Shown: piece by piece, positions 6,882-15,606 of the stretch
How positions within the stretch are numbered: position 1 is the stretch's first letter
Layout of the letters: each line of letters opens with the position of its first letter
Source of the DNA: Kineosporiaceae bacterium
Lineage (GTDB): Bacteria; Actinomycetota; Actinomycetes; Actinomycetales; Kineosporiaceae
Assembly (NCBI GenBank): GCA_016794595.1
Contig: JAEUJN010000088.1
Location: 1 to 37,825 of the forward strand
DNA length: 37,825 nt
Direction of reading: 5' to 3'
Notes under the pieces: generated by a model
What the model saw: the letters and a program-made list of their open reading frames with translations, nothing else
What the model was told of the DNA's origin: nothing
Databases searched by the model: none
Program-made: the position numbers and the translations under genes

Positions 6882-9169
6882 GCCGCCCGGCCGCGCTGAT
6901 CGACCGGGTGGTCCTGGCCGCGGGGGTGTCCGCGGTGGGGATCGCCGCGCTGGCCTCGGCGGCCGTCCCGCTGGGCCTGTGGAGGCCGGTGGTCGCCGTC
7001 CCCGGTGCCGTGGTGATCTCCGTCGGGGCCTGGTGGCTGCTCACCCTGCTGGGGCAGGGCGCACCCCCTGACGAGGCCCGCCCCGGCGAGCCGGGACCGT
7101 CAGGACGCCCCGCGACCCTCGCGACCCCGTCGACCCTGTCGACCCCGTCGACTCGGGCGACATGGGCGACATGGGGGCTGCCGGCCCCCGTGCTGACGGC
7201 GATCATCGCGGTGGCGTTCACGATCTGGAACGCGGTGCTGCACAGCCAGCACCTCGTGCTGCGCCGCGATCCGGGGGCCTATGCCCTCTACACCCAGTGG
7301 ATCGCCACCGAGCACGGTCTGCCGATCCCCGCGCGGCTGGCGGAGTTCGGGGGGCCGGCCGCCTACCAGGTGCCTGGGTTCACCCTGGGCGCCCCGGCCT
7401 ACTACGAGGTGCTGAGCGGGGCGGGGGAGAGCCTGCAGGCGCAGATCGTGCCGCAGTTCCTGGTCGGTGCGCCGGCCCTGTTCTCCTACGGGTGGTGGGC
7501 CGGCGAACTCGTCGATCGGCCGTGGACCGGCATGGCCGTGGTGCCGGCCGTCCTGGGGGGCCTGGCGCTGCTCGCCTTCGGTTCGCTGACCTCCCGGCTG
7601 ATCGGGCCGCGGTGGGCCCCCCTTGCGGTGCTTGCCCTCGGACTCTGCTACCCGGTGGCCTGGGTCGCCCGATCGACGTTCTCGGAGCCGGCGGCCCTGC
7701 TGGCGCTGCTGGTCGGCGCCTGCCTGGCGGTGGACGCGCTGACCAGCCGGCAGGCGACGGCCGGCTGGGTGGCGGGCGGGGTGCTGGGACTGGCCGCGCT
7801 GGTGCGGGTGGACGCCGTCCGCGAGGTGGCCGTCACCGTGGCGGCGTGCGCGCTGCTCACCCTGCGCGGCAACCGCGCGGCGGCACCGATCGCCGGCGGA
7901 GCGGTGGCGGGAACCACGGTCAGTGTCGGGGTCTGGGTGACGATGTCGCGTCCCTACCTGGAGACGGTCTCGTCCTCGGTGATCCCCCTGCTGGTCGCCA
8001 CGGCGGGCGTGATCGTGGCCACCGGCCTGGCGGTGGTGCTGGCTCGGGTCCGAGCGACACGGTCCCCGATCGCAGCCGGCATCCCGGCCTCAGTGGACGA
8101 CGCCCCCCGGGCGGCCACCGCGGGCGCACACTCACCCGGCGGGAGGTCACCACGGGTCGCCGTCCTGGCTGCTCTCCTGGCTGCCACAGGCGTGGCCGCG
8201 GTAGGGCTCGTGCTGGCCTCACGGCCGCTGTGGTTGGTGGTCCGCCAGGATCCGAACTCTCCCAGCGCGCGGTTCGTGGCCAGCCTGCAGCGGGGTCAGG
8301 GGCTGCCGGTCGACGGCGGGCGGATGTACGCCGAGCACAGCCTGGAGTGGGTGGCCTGGTACCTGGGCTGGCCGGCCGTGGTGGCAGCGTGGGCGGTGCT
8401 CGCGGTGCTGGCCGCCCGGACGGTCGGGTGGTGGGCCGGGCGATCGCCGGCGTCCCCGCCCTGGCTGCTGCCGGCGACGGCCGGGTTCGCCTCGAGCGTG
8501 CTCGTGCTGTACCGGCCGGGGATCACCCCCGACCACCCGTGGGCCGACCGGCGCCTGGTCACCGTGGTGTTCCCCCTGATGGTCCTGGCCGCCGTGGTCG
8601 GGATCCGTTGGGCCGCAGGGTGGTTGGGCTCGAGGTGGCCGTCGCTGCCCCAGGTTGGGCTGGTCTTGGCGGGGGCCGGGCTGCTGCTGGTGCCCACCCT
8701 CTGGGCCACCTGGCCGGTGGCCCTGCTGCGCACCGAGCGCGGTGAACTCGCAGCCGTCGAGGGGGTCTGCCGCCAGTTGCAGCCCGGGGACGCCGTGGTG
8801 GCGGTCGAGGCCACCGATGACGGCCGGGCCCAGCGCTCGGCCAACGAGTGGCCGCAGGTGATCCGCGGGGTCTGTGGCCGGCCGAGTGCCGCCCTGCTCA
8901 CCCCGGCCGCCGACCTGCCGGACGCCGTCCGACGGCTGCGCGCGCTGGTCGAGGCCGCCGGTGGCCGGCTGGTGCTGCTGACCGCCCAGGAGGACGCCGC
9001 CGAGGCGAACCGGGTACTCGACGTGGCCACCGGGGGACCGGCAGGTCAGGGTGCGTACTCCTCGCGCACCAGCCTGGGGTCCCTGGTCACGGTGGAGGAT
9101 CGCAAGCTGCTCACCCGCCGTCCGCCGGGCGGGGCCCGGCTGGTGATCGAGGTCTGGCTGGCCCGCTGA
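6878..9169 (+). CDS. Polytopic membrane protein, GT-C glycosyltransferase-like
   Basis: 763 residues with many hydrophobic segments. After a first pair of membrane spans comes a low-complexity stretch (ATPSTLSTPSTRATW). A GT-C-like loop follows, with RRDPGAYALYTQWIA, whose Asp131 would be the catalytic residue if the assignment holds. A later motif is ARSTFSEPAALLALL. The C-terminal 150 residues are more soluble and probably extracytoplasmic. GT-C enzymes use polyprenyl-phosphate sugars as donors outside the membrane, and the GT2 about 2 kb downstream could make such a donor, so a link is inferred. Its ATG overlaps the stop of a possible leader ORF. There is no close named match; it could be an uncharacterised actinobacterial membrane protein without transferase activity. 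Confidence 0.7.
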   Translation: MSRPAALIDRVVLAAGVSAVGIAALASAAVPLGLWRPVVAVPGAVVISVGAWWLLTLLGQGAPPDEARPGEPGPSGRPATLATPSTLSTPSTRATWATWGLPAPVLTAIIAVAFTIWNAVLHSQHLVLRRDPGAYALYTQWIATEHGLPIPARLAEFGGPAAYQVPGFTLGAPAYYEVLSGAGESLQAQIVPQFLVGAPALFSYGWWAGELVDRPWTGMAVVPAVLGGLALLAFGSLTSRLIGPRWAPLAVLALGLCYPVAWVARSTFSEPAALLALLVGACLAVDALTSRQATAGWVAGGVLGLAALVRVDAVREVAVTVAACALLTLRGNRAAAPIAGGAVAGTTVSVGVWVTMSRPYLETVSSSVIPLLVATAGVIVATGLAVVLARVRATRSPIAAGIPASVDDAPRAATAGAHSPGGRSPRVAVLAALLAATGVAAVGLVLASRPLWLVVRQDPNSPSARFVASLQRGQGLPVDGGRMYAEHSLEWVAWYLGWPAVVAAWAVLAVLAARTVGWWAGRSPASPPWLLPATAGFASSVLVLYRPGITPDHPWADRRLVTVVFPLMVLAAVVGIRWAAGWLGSRWPSLPQVGLVLAGAGLLLVPTLWATWPVALLRTERGELAAVEGVCRQLQPGDAVVAVEATDDGRAQRSANEWPQVIRGVCGRPSAALLTPAADLPDAVRRLRALVEAAGGRLVLLTAQEDAAEANRVLDVATGGPAGQGAYSSRTSLGSLVTVEDRKLLTRRPPGGARLVIEVWLAR

Positions 9170-9175
9170 CCGGCC

Positions 9176-11272
9176 TCAGAAGATGCGCACCCGGTGCTCG
9201 GGGGACAACCAGAGCCCGTCGCCCTCGGCCGTGCCGAACGCCCGGTGGAAGGCATCGACATTGCGCACCGTGTTGGCCCGCAGGTCGGCCGGTGAGTGCG
9301 GGTCGACGGTCAGCAGGCGGCGCGCCTCGGCCTCGCGCACCGCCGTCCGCCAGACCTGCGACCAGCCGAGGAAGAACCGCTGGACGCCGGTCCAGCCGTC
9401 GAGTGCGACGCCCTCAGCGGCGTCCGCGCCAGCGGGGGCCGCGGTGCGGCCGAGCGCCAGCCGGTAGGCGGCCAGTGCCATCTCGAGCCCGCACAGGTCG
9501 CCGATGTTCTCCCCGACGGTCAGCGCGCCCTTGACCGGCTGGTCGGGGACGTTCCGTGAGTGCAGGCCGTCGAACTGGGCGATCAGCGCGCCGGCGAGGG
9601 CGTCGAAGGCCGCCCGGTCCTCGGCCGTCCACCAGTCGGTCAGCGCGCCGGTGCCGTCGAAGCGCGATCCCTGGTCGTCGAAGCCGTGGCCGATCTCGTG
9701 GGCGATCACGGCGCCGATGCCGCCGTAGTTGACCGCGTCGTCCGCCTCGACGTCGAAGAACGGTGGCTGCAGGATCGCCGCCGGGAACACGATCTCGTTG
9801 CGCATCGGGTGGTAGTAGGCGTTGACCGTCTGCGGGGTCATCAGCCACTCGTCCTCGTCCACCGGCCGGCCGATCTTGGCCAGCTGACGGTCGGTCTCGA
9901 CCGCGCTGCCCCGGCGCACGTTGCCGATCAGGTCGTGCGGGTCGACCTCGAAGGCCGAGTAGTCCCGCCAGCGCACCGGATGGCCGATCTTCGGGGTGAA
10001 GGCGGCCAGCTTCTCCAGGGCGCGGGCGCGGGTCTGCTCGCCCATCCAGCCCAGCTCGGTGATCCGCTGCCGGAACGCCTCGATCACGTCGGCGACCAGG
10101 ATCTCCATCCGGGCGCGGGCCTGCGGGGGGTAGTGCCTGGCCACGTACATCCGGCCGGCGTCCTCACCGAGCAACTGCTCGACCAGCCCCACCGCGCGCT
10201 TCCACCGCTCGCGCAGCTGCGGAGTGCCGCTCAGGGTGCGGCCGTAGAAGTCGAAGTTGGCCTCGACCACGTCATCGGTCAGGTGAGCGGCGAAGCCGTT
10301 GACGAGCCGGATCACCAGCCAGGCCCGCCAGTCCTCGATCGGGTGGGAGGAGAGCAGCCCGCTGACCGCGGTCAGCATGTCCGGCTGCCGGACGACGACC
10401 TGCGCGATCGCCTCCGGATCGGCCTGCATGCCGGCCAGCCAGGCGGTCCAGTCCCAGCCCGGGGTGGCGGCCTCCAGTTCGGCCCGGCTCAGGCGGGTGT
10501 AGGACCGGACGGCGTCGCGGGCGGCGACCTTGTCCCAGTGGACGGCGGCGATCGCCGTCTCCAGCGCCAGCACCCGGTCCGGGGCGTCGTCGCCGAGGTG
10601 CAATCCGGCCTCGGCCAGGGCGGGTGCGGCCAGGCCGAGCACCCGGCCCAGGTAGGCCAGGTAGGCCTCGCGCACCGCCGCGTGCGCCTCCGCCCGGTAG
10701 TACTCCTCGTCCGGCAGTCCGATCCCGGACTGGTGGACGTAGAGGATGTCGTGGTCGGGGTCGCCGGCGTCCGGGCTCACCCAGACCGCCACCAGGCCCG
10801 CCGTGCCGTGGCGCTGCTGGTGGGCCATGGTGCCCACCAGCTGCGCCGGGGTGGCGACGGAGGCGATCCGGCGCAGGTCCGGTGCCAGCGGGGACCAGCC
10901 GAGCTCGGCCACCCGGTCGGTGTCGGTGAAGCTGCGGTAGAGGCCGCCGACCCGCCGCGCTGCGGCCACCTTCGCCTGGTCAGTTGCCTGGCCAATTGCC
11001 TGGCCAGCTGCCTGGTCAGCCGTCTGGTCAGCCGCCTGGTCGGCCGTCCCCACGGCTGGACCCGCGCCGGCCTCGACGGATGCCGCGGCCTGCTCGATCA
11101 GCTCGCGCACGGCCAGCTCGCTGGCCTCGCGCAACATGTCGAAGGCGCCGTAGCGCGAGCGGTCCGGCGGGATGTCGCAGGTGGCCAGCCAGCCGCCGTT
11201 CACGTGGGCGAAGAGGTCGTCCTGCGGGCGGACGGCGGTGTCGAGGTGTGAGGTGTCGATCCCTGAGCGCAC
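9176..11272 (-). CDS. M13 family zinc metallopeptidase (neprilysin/PepO type)
   Basis: About 698 residues, normal for M13 peptidases, which cleave short peptides. The zinc site is complete: HEIGH at about residues 525-529 (AHEIGHGFDDQG) and the third ligand Glu588 in GENIGDLCG, with Asp592. NAYYHPMRNEIVFPAAILQPPFF is also typical. No signal peptide or membrane span is seen, so it is probably cytoplasmic. GTG 11272 is favoured because TAGCGT sits 6 nt upstream on this strand; a GTG at 11278 would add two residues. Near residue 80 a repeat-encoded Asp-Gln-Ala-rich stretch interrupts the normal N-terminal helices. The C-terminus ends RVRIF where many relatives end in CxVW. The gene is divergent from the GT2 gene and convergent with the GT-C-like gene, with 6 bp between stops. 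Confidence 0.93.
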   Translation of the reverse strand: MRSGIDTSHLDTAVRPQDDLFAHVNGGWLATCDIPPDRSRYGAFDMLREASELAVRELIEQAAASVEAGAGPAVGTADQAADQTADQAAGQAIGQATDQAKVAAARRVGGLYRSFTDTDRVAELGWSPLAPDLRRIASVATPAQLVGTMAHQQRHGTAGLVAVWVSPDAGDPDHDILYVHQSGIGLPDEEYYRAEAHAAVREAYLAYLGRVLGLAAPALAEAGLHLGDDAPDRVLALETAIAAVHWDKVAARDAVRSYTRLSRAELEAATPGWDWTAWLAGMQADPEAIAQVVVRQPDMLTAVSGLLSSHPIEDWRAWLVIRLVNGFAAHLTDDVVEANFDFYGRTLSGTPQLRERWKRAVGLVEQLLGEDAGRMYVARHYPPQARARMEILVADVIEAFRQRITELGWMGEQTRARALEKLAAFTPKIGHPVRWRDYSAFEVDPHDLIGNVRRGSAVETDRQLAKIGRPVDEDEWLMTPQTVNAYYHPMRNEIVFPAAILQPPFFDVEADDAVNYGGIGAVIAHEIGHGFDDQGSRFDGTGALTDWWTAEDRAAFDALAGALIAQFDGLHSRNVPDQPVKGALTVGENIGDLCGLEMALAAYRLALGRTAAPAGADAAEGVALDGWTGVQRFFLGWSQVWRTAVREAEARRLLTVDPHSPADLRANTVRNVDAFHRAFGTAEGDGLWLSPEHRVRIF
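10974..11045 (-). repeat. 6 x 12-bp tandem repeat in the M13 peptidase gene
   Basis: Six imperfect copies of GCCTGGTCAGCC (plus strand) encode a run of DQA/GQA tetrads. The frame is kept. It looks like a local expansion and is likely to vary between strains. Confidence 0.85.
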
Positions 11273-11278
11273 CGTCAC

Positions 11279-11284
11279 ACGCTA
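11279..11284 (-). promoter_or_regulatory. -10 element of the M13 peptidase gene
   Basis: TAGCGT on the minus strand, followed by 6 nt and then GTG (complement of 11270-11272). The spacing suggests a leaderless transcript and helps decide the start codon. Confidence 0.45.
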
Positions 11285-11365
11285 GTCGACGGGTGATGAT
11301 CGAATCCTGCCCCGGTTTCGACGCGGCCCTGAGCCGGCGCTGGCGCCGTCCCGGCTCGCGCGCGG

Positions 11366-11371
11366 TAGCCT
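11366..11371 (+). promoter_or_regulatory. -10 element of the GT2 gene
   Basis: TAGCCT lies 10 nt before ATG 11382. Transcription would begin 3-4 nt before the ATG, leaving no room for a ribosome binding site. Confidence 0.45.
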
Positions 11372-11381
11372 CGCGACTGCC

Positions 11382-12521
11382 ATGCAGACCGCGCACGAGC
11401 CGACCGGCCAGACCCCTGGCCCGCCCGGCCACACCCCCGGCCACGCCCCAGGCCACGACCCCGGGGACCTTCCCGGTCCGGTCGCGTCCGCCACCGGGCC
11501 GATCGGTGAGGCCGTCCCGCCGAGGGTGAGCGTCGTCCTGCCCTGCTACAACGAGGCGGCCCACGTGGTCGCCGAGCTCGAACGGATCACCGCGGCCCTG
11601 GACGCCTCGGGCCTGACCTACGAGCTGCTGGCCATCGACGACGCCAGCACGGACGGCACGTTGCAGGTGTTGCGCGACAACGCCTCCCGCTTCCCCCACC
11701 TGCAGGTGATCGCGTTCCGCCGCAATGGCGGCTCCGGCACGGTGCGCCGGATCGGCACCCAGCTCGCCCGGGGCGAGATCGTGGTGTGGACCGACGCCGA
11801 CATGTCCTACCCGAACGAGCAGATCCCGGCACTGGTCCGCGAGCTGCTGGAGGACCCCAGTTACGACCAGGTGGTCGGTGCCCGCACCAGCGAGGAGGGC
11901 AGCCACAAGTGGCTGCGCTGGCCGGCGAAGTGGTTCATCCGCAAGGTCGCCGAACGGCTCTCGAACCAGAGGATCCCGGACCTGAACTCCGGCCTGCGGG
12001 CCTTCCGCCGGGAGGTGGCGCTGCCCTACCTGCGGCTGCTGCCGGCCGGGTTCAGCTGCGTCACGACGATCACGCTGGCGTTCATGAGCAACCAGCACGA
12101 CGTGAAGTACGTGCCGATCAGCTATGCCAAGCGGGCCGGCAAGTCCAAGTTCCACTTCACCCGGGACGCCTACCGGTACATCCTCCAGGTGCTGCGGATG
12201 GTGATGTACTTCGACCCGCTCAAGGTGCTCATGCCACCGGCGTTGTGGCTGCTGCTGATCGGGCTGGTCAAGGCCGGCGTCGACATGGTGCGCCACCCGT
12301 TCTACTTCCCGGCCTCGACGGTGCTGGTGGTGCTGTCCAGCCTGATCATCGCCTCGATGGCGCTGCTCGCCGACCTGGTGGTGCGATCGCGTCCGGAGGA
12401 GGTGCTCCCCGCCACCGGCACCGCCGGCTCGGGGGGCCCGTGGGGCTCCGGAGGCCCCGGGGGCATTGCCATGCGCCCCGCCGACCGGGCGCGGATCGAC
12501 GCGGTGGAGATCGGCCCCTGA
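11382..12521 (+). CDS. GT2 glycosyltransferase, polyprenyl-phosphate-sugar synthase-like
   Basis: 379 residues. The cytoplasmic GT-A domain starts near residue 48 (RVSVVLPCYNEA), with ELLAIDDASTDGT, NGGSGTVRRIG and the metal-binding DAD (Asp138, Asp140, in WTDADMSYP). Two hydrophobic segments near the C-terminus (PPALWLLLIGLVKAG, STVLVVLSSLIIASMALLADLVV) anchor it, as in GtrB/DPM-type enzymes that load a sugar on polyprenyl phosphate. The first 45 residues are Pro/Gly/His-rich and repeat-derived, and unlikely to be catalytic. Its TGA overlaps the presumed CTG start of the next gene (CTGA), so the GT2 and the flippase-like protein are probably translated together and may make and move the same lipid-linked sugar. 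The sugar is not predictable. Confidence 0.9.
   Translation: MQTAHEPTGQTPGPPGHTPGHAPGHDPGDLPGPVASATGPIGEAVPPRVSVVLPCYNEAAHVVAELERITAALDASGLTYELLAIDDASTDGTLQVLRDNASRFPHLQVIAFRRNGGSGTVRRIGTQLARGEIVVWTDADMSYPNEQIPALVRELLEDPSYDQVVGARTSEEGSHKWLRWPAKWFIRKVAERLSNQRIPDLNSGLRAFRREVALPYLRLLPAGFSCVTTITLAFMSNQHDVKYVPISYAKRAGKSKFHFTRDAYRYILQVLRMVMYFDPLKVLMPPALWLLLIGLVKAGVDMVRHPFYFPASTVLVVLSSLIIASMALLADLVVRSRPEEVLPATGTAGSGGPWGSGGPGGIAMRPADRARIDAVEIGP
11427..11462 (+). repeat. 3 x 12-bp tandem repeat at the 5' end of the GT2 gene
   Basis: GGCCACACCCCC, GGCCACGCCCCA and GGCCACGACCCC encode repeated Gly-His-x-Pro in the disordered N-terminal tail. The frame is kept. Confidence 0.7.
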
Positions 12522-13435
12522 ACCGCCTGGCCGCCCTGGCCCGCTCGCCGTGGACGACGCGCGCGCTGCTCGCCGTGGCCACCGTGCTGGGCGTGTGGGT
12601 GCTGATCAGCCAGCGCGAGCAGGCTCTGGAGGCCATCTCGCACCTGCGCTGGCAGCACCTGGTGATCGCCCTGGTGGCCGGGGTGGGCACGGTGCTGTGC
12701 AGCGCGATGATCTGGCGGACCGTGCTCGCCGATCTCGGTGACCGATTGCCGCTGGTCAGCGCGGGGGAGATCTTCCTGCTCGGACAGCTCGGCAAGTACC
12801 TGCCCGGCAGCGTCTGGCCGATGCTGATGCAGGCTCAGATCGGCAGCCGGCACGGGGTCTCCAAGCGACGCACCGTGGCCACATCGGTGATCACCTTGTT
12901 GATCTCGATCGCCGCCGGGTCGCTGCTGATCGCCGTCACCTGGCCGTTGCGGCCGGACGTGGGCGGGGGAACGCGCTGGCTGGCGGTGCTCGTCGTGCCC
13001 GCGGTGGCGGTGCTGTACCCGCCGGTGCTGCAGCGGGTGCTGGACGCCGGGCTGCGCGCCGTCCGCCGTGAGCCCCTGGGCAGCCGGACGACGCTGCGCG
13101 GCACCGCGTCGGCGGCCGCCTGGTCGCTGCTCGGCTGGTGCTGCTCCGGGGCGCTGGTGCTCGCACTCGCCGTCCCGCTCGGGCTGCCCTGGGGGCTGGA
13201 CTCGGCGGCGCTCGCCTTCGGCGGCTATGCCCTGGCCTGGCTGGCCGGGCTGATCGTGGTGATCGCCCCCGCCGGGGCAGGTGCCCGCGAGGGAGCCCTG
13301 GTGGCGGTGCTGGCGACCGCGCTGCCGACCGCGGCCGGACTGGTGGTGGCCCTGGTGGCCCGGCTGATGTTCACCGTGGCCGATCTGCTGCTGGCCGCGC
13401 TGGTGGTGATCGTCGTTCGCCGGACGGGCGACTGA
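12518..13435 (+). CDS. Flippase-like membrane protein, LPG-synthase TM family (PF03706), copy 1
   Basis: About 305 residues with roughly eight hydrophobic segments. Family motifs are GQLGKYLPGSVWP near residue 90 and GGYALAWLAGLIVVIAPAGAGARE toward the C-terminus. There is no ATG, GTG or TTG near the expected N-terminus. CTG 12518 overlaps the GT2 stop (CTGA), has GGAG 8 nt upstream, and gives an N-terminus matching the paralogue at 15607, so a CTG start is proposed; GTG 12440 is the nearest alternative and would overlap GT2 by 82 bp. PF03706 covers the membrane part of MprF, which flips lipids, and related stand-alone proteins. The substrate is unknown; pairing with GT2 suggests a lipid-linked sugar. 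Confidence 0.82.
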   Translation: MNRLAALARSPWTTRALLAVATVLGVWVLISQREQALEAISHLRWQHLVIALVAGVGTVLCSAMIWRTVLADLGDRLPLVSAGEIFLLGQLGKYLPGSVWPMLMQAQIGSRHGVSKRRTVATSVITLLISIAAGSLLIAVTWPLRPDVGGGTRWLAVLVVPAVAVLYPPVLQRVLDAGLRAVRREPLGSRTTLRGTASAAAWSLLGWCCSGALVLALAVPLGLPWGLDSAALAFGGYALAWLAGLIVVIAPAGAGAREGALVAVLATALPTAAGLVVALVARLMFTVADLLLAALVVIVVRRTGD

Positions 13436-13465
13436 TCCACCTCGGCGGGTTCGGCCGGTGGCCCC

Positions 13466-13517
13466 GGCCGCTGAACTCGGCCGCTGAACCCGGCCGCTGA
13501 ACTCGGCCGCTGAACTC
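13466..13517. repeat. 4 x 13-bp tandem repeat between convergent genes
   Basis: Four copies of GGCCGCTGAACTC, the second with one change, fill the gap between copy 1 of the flippase-like gene and the minus-strand fusion gene. The last copy overlaps the fusion gene's stop codon (13516-13518). Just upstream, GGCCGG-TGGCC-CCGGCC (13453-13469) can form a 6-bp hairpin that may help terminate transcription. The 13-bp unit is not a multiple of three. Confidence 0.85.
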
Positions 13518-15534
13518 AGCCGGTCGGCTTGCGGGCCAGGGCGACCAGACCCGTGCCGTGCCGGGTGGTCAGCCGCTGCAGGTAGCGGAAGGGGGTGGTG
13601 GCCACGGCCACCGCAGCGCCCACCGCCCTGTTCGGGGGCTGGAAGGTCCGCCCGGTCGACGCGGTGAGCTCCTCGTTCGACAGGCCCTCGACCCGGGCCA
13701 GCTTGCGGGCGTCGATCGGGTTGCGCACCGCCTCCAGGGCGTACCCGAGGGGCCAGCCGTAGACCTGGGTGGCCACCGGCTCGAGGCCGGCGGCGACGAG
13801 CAGCCCGGTGAGCCCGCTGGGGGTGTAGCGCCGGTAGTGCCCGGCATGGGTGTCCATCGGTCCGAACCGGTCCGGCCATGCCGGCACCGAGAGCATCAGG
13901 TGCCCGCCCGGGCGGACGAACCCGGCCCAGAGCGCCACCATGGCGGCGTCCTGTTCGAGATGTTCGAGCACCTCGAAGGCGCAGACCAGGTCATAGGTCG
14001 AGCCTGCCGGGACGGCGCGCTGGTCGCCGGTCAGCACCGAACCGCCCAGCGGGGTGATCCGTGCGCGGGCCACCGCGGCGGCCGTCTCGTCGGGCTCCAC
14101 CCCGAGGTAGCGCGACCGGGCCGCCAGCCGCGCGCCGAAACCGCCCTGCCCGCACCCCAGTTCGAGGACCGTGGCGGGCCGTAGCCGGTCGAGCCAGCGG
14201 GAGACCAGGTCGTGGCGCAACCAGGCGCGCGGGGCCAGGGGAGGTAGCGGAGCCCGCCGAGCCCGAGCAGCCGGGGCAGAGGTGGATCGGGTGGGGATCA
14301 CGGTGGTGGGCCTCGCATCCGGGGACGGGTGGGGGTCGGGTGAACCGTGCCGGGCGAGCCGCTCGACCAGGGGCTGGGTGACCGCGGCCGCGGTGAATGC
14401 CTCCCGCGCACGGGCCCGGGCCCTGGTCCGCAGGTCTGCCACCCGGGCCGGGTCGTCGGCCAGCGCCCGCAGGCGGTCGGCCAGCGCGGCGGCGTCCCCG
14501 GCGGGCACGTACTCGGCCGCCCCGCCCAGCGCCGCCCGCTGGGCCGCGGTGTCGCTGGTGATGATCGCGCACCCGGCGGCGGCGCCCTGGAACACCTTGT
14601 TGGGCACCACGCGCCGGGCCTTGGAGCCGGTCCCCAGGATTCCCAGGCAGACCTCGTGCCCGGCGACCAGGGAGGGCAGCTCGGCGGGGTCCACCCAGTC
14701 GAGCCAGGTCACGGTGACGGCCGCCTCGACCACCGCCTCGGCGGCTGCCTCGACCGCCCCGGCGGCCGCGCGGGCGGCGTCCAGGTCCTGCCCCCGCCCG
14801 GCCATGGTCACCCGGATCGGTCGGGTGGCACCGTGCCGGGCCAGCAGGCCGAGCGCCTCGCCGATCACCGTGGCGCCCTGCAGGGGCGTGAACAGGCCGT
14901 AGAAGATCACCGACAGGGAATCGGAGGGCTCGGGCGAGCCCGGTGAGCCGGCCGTTCCGGGCCGGTCGTGGACGCCGGGGTCTGCCGCGGCGAACCACTC
15001 TGCCGGCGCGCCCACCGCCGTCACCAGGCCTCGATCGGCCACCGCGGGCACCAGCTCGGCCAGCAACCGGGCGTGTTCGGCGGTGTCCAGCAACACCAGG
15101 TCGGCGGCACGGACGGCCGCCCGGTCCAGCCCACGCAGCACCGCCTGGACGCCGCGGCCGGAGGCCCCCCGGTCGGCCGCGGTGTCGGCGGCGAAGATCA
15201 GGTGGTCGAGCACGATCGGCGTGGCCCCGAACACGCGTCGCGCCAGCAGGACGTCGAAGTGGCCCAGGTAGCCCACCAGGACGGCGTCCGGTGACCATTC
15301 CCGGGCCGTCCGGCGTCCGCGGATCGCCAGCTCGGCCCAGCACCGGGCGATCCGCAGGGCCAGCAGGGGCAGGCGCCACGGCCGGTGCAACAGGTCGACC
15401 CGGGCCGCCGTGTCCAGTCCCAGAGGCCGGTTGACCAGCCGGACCTCGACGCCGTGGGCCCGCAGCCCCTCGATCAGCACCCCGACCCGGGGGTGCACCC
15501 GGGCGTCGAAGGTCCCGAAGGCGAGCACGCGCAC
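13516..15534 (-). CDS. Glycosyltransferase-methyltransferase fusion protein
   Basis: 672 residues and two enzymes in one chain. Residues 1 to about 395 look like a GT-B glycosyltransferase (VRVLAFGTFDARVHPRVGVL, VIFYGLFTPLQGA, VTMAGRGQDLDAA, GILGTGSKARRVVPNKVFQGAAAG). A Pro/Ser/Thr-rich linker spans about 396-435. The C-terminal part is a class I SAM-dependent methyltransferase (VLELGCGQGGFGARLA near residue 458, YDLVCAFEVLEHLEQD, FVRPGGHLMLSVPAW). GTG 15534 is the start because no usable in-frame start lies further upstream, and TAGGGT sits 8 nt before it. Longer readings of this frame would only run antisense through the gene at 15607. It probably transfers a sugar and methylates the same glycan, as an inference from the fusion. 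It is divergent from flippase-like copy 2, with 72 bp between starts. Confidence 0.85.
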   Translation of the reverse strand: MRVLAFGTFDARVHPRVGVLIEGLRAHGVEVRLVNRPLGLDTAARVDLLHRPWRLPLLALRIARCWAELAIRGRRTAREWSPDAVLVGYLGHFDVLLARRVFGATPIVLDHLIFAADTAADRGASGRGVQAVLRGLDRAAVRAADLVLLDTAEHARLLAELVPAVADRGLVTAVGAPAEWFAAADPGVHDRPGTAGSPGSPEPSDSLSVIFYGLFTPLQGATVIGEALGLLARHGATRPIRVTMAGRGQDLDAARAAAGAVEAAAEAVVEAAVTVTWLDWVDPAELPSLVAGHEVCLGILGTGSKARRVVPNKVFQGAAAGCAIITSDTAAQRAALGGAAEYVPAGDAAALADRLRALADDPARVADLRTRARARAREAFTAAAVTQPLVERLARHGSPDPHPSPDARPTTVIPTRSTSAPAARARRAPLPPLAPRAWLRHDLVSRWLDRLRPATVLELGCGQGGFGARLAARSRYLGVEPDETAAAVARARITPLGGSVLTGDQRAVPAGSTYDLVCAFEVLEHLEQDAAMVALWAGFVRPGGHLMLSVPAWPDRFGPMDTHAGHYRRYTPSGLTGLLVAAGLEPVATQVYGWPLGYALEAVRNPIDARKLARVEGLSNEELTASTGRTFQPPNRAVGAAVAVATTPFRYLQRLTTRHGTGLVALARKPTG

Positions 15535-15542
15535 GCTCGGCG

Positions 15543-15548
15543 ACCCTA
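15543..15548 (-). promoter_or_regulatory. -10 element of the GT-methyltransferase gene
   Basis: TAGGGT on the minus strand, 8 nt before GTG 15534, with no Shine-Dalgarno. It lies back to back with the promoter at 15595-15600, so both genes may share regulation. Confidence 0.45.
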
Positions 15549-15594
15549 CCGGGCGAGACCAGCCGCTGCCCGGCGTGCACCGAGCATCGCGAGG

Positions 15595-15600
15595 TAGGTT
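15595..15600 (+). promoter_or_regulatory. -10 element of flippase-like copy 2
   Basis: TAGGTT is followed by 6 nt and then GTG 15607, the same leaderless spacing as elsewhere in the window. This supports GTG 15607 over ATG 15613. Confidence 0.5.
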
Positions 15601-15606
15601 CGGTGG

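Noticed and set aside
9560-11251. A long plus-strand ORF
   Set aside because: It is the antisense of the M13 peptidase gene, whose zinc motifs and codon bias are clear on the minus strand.
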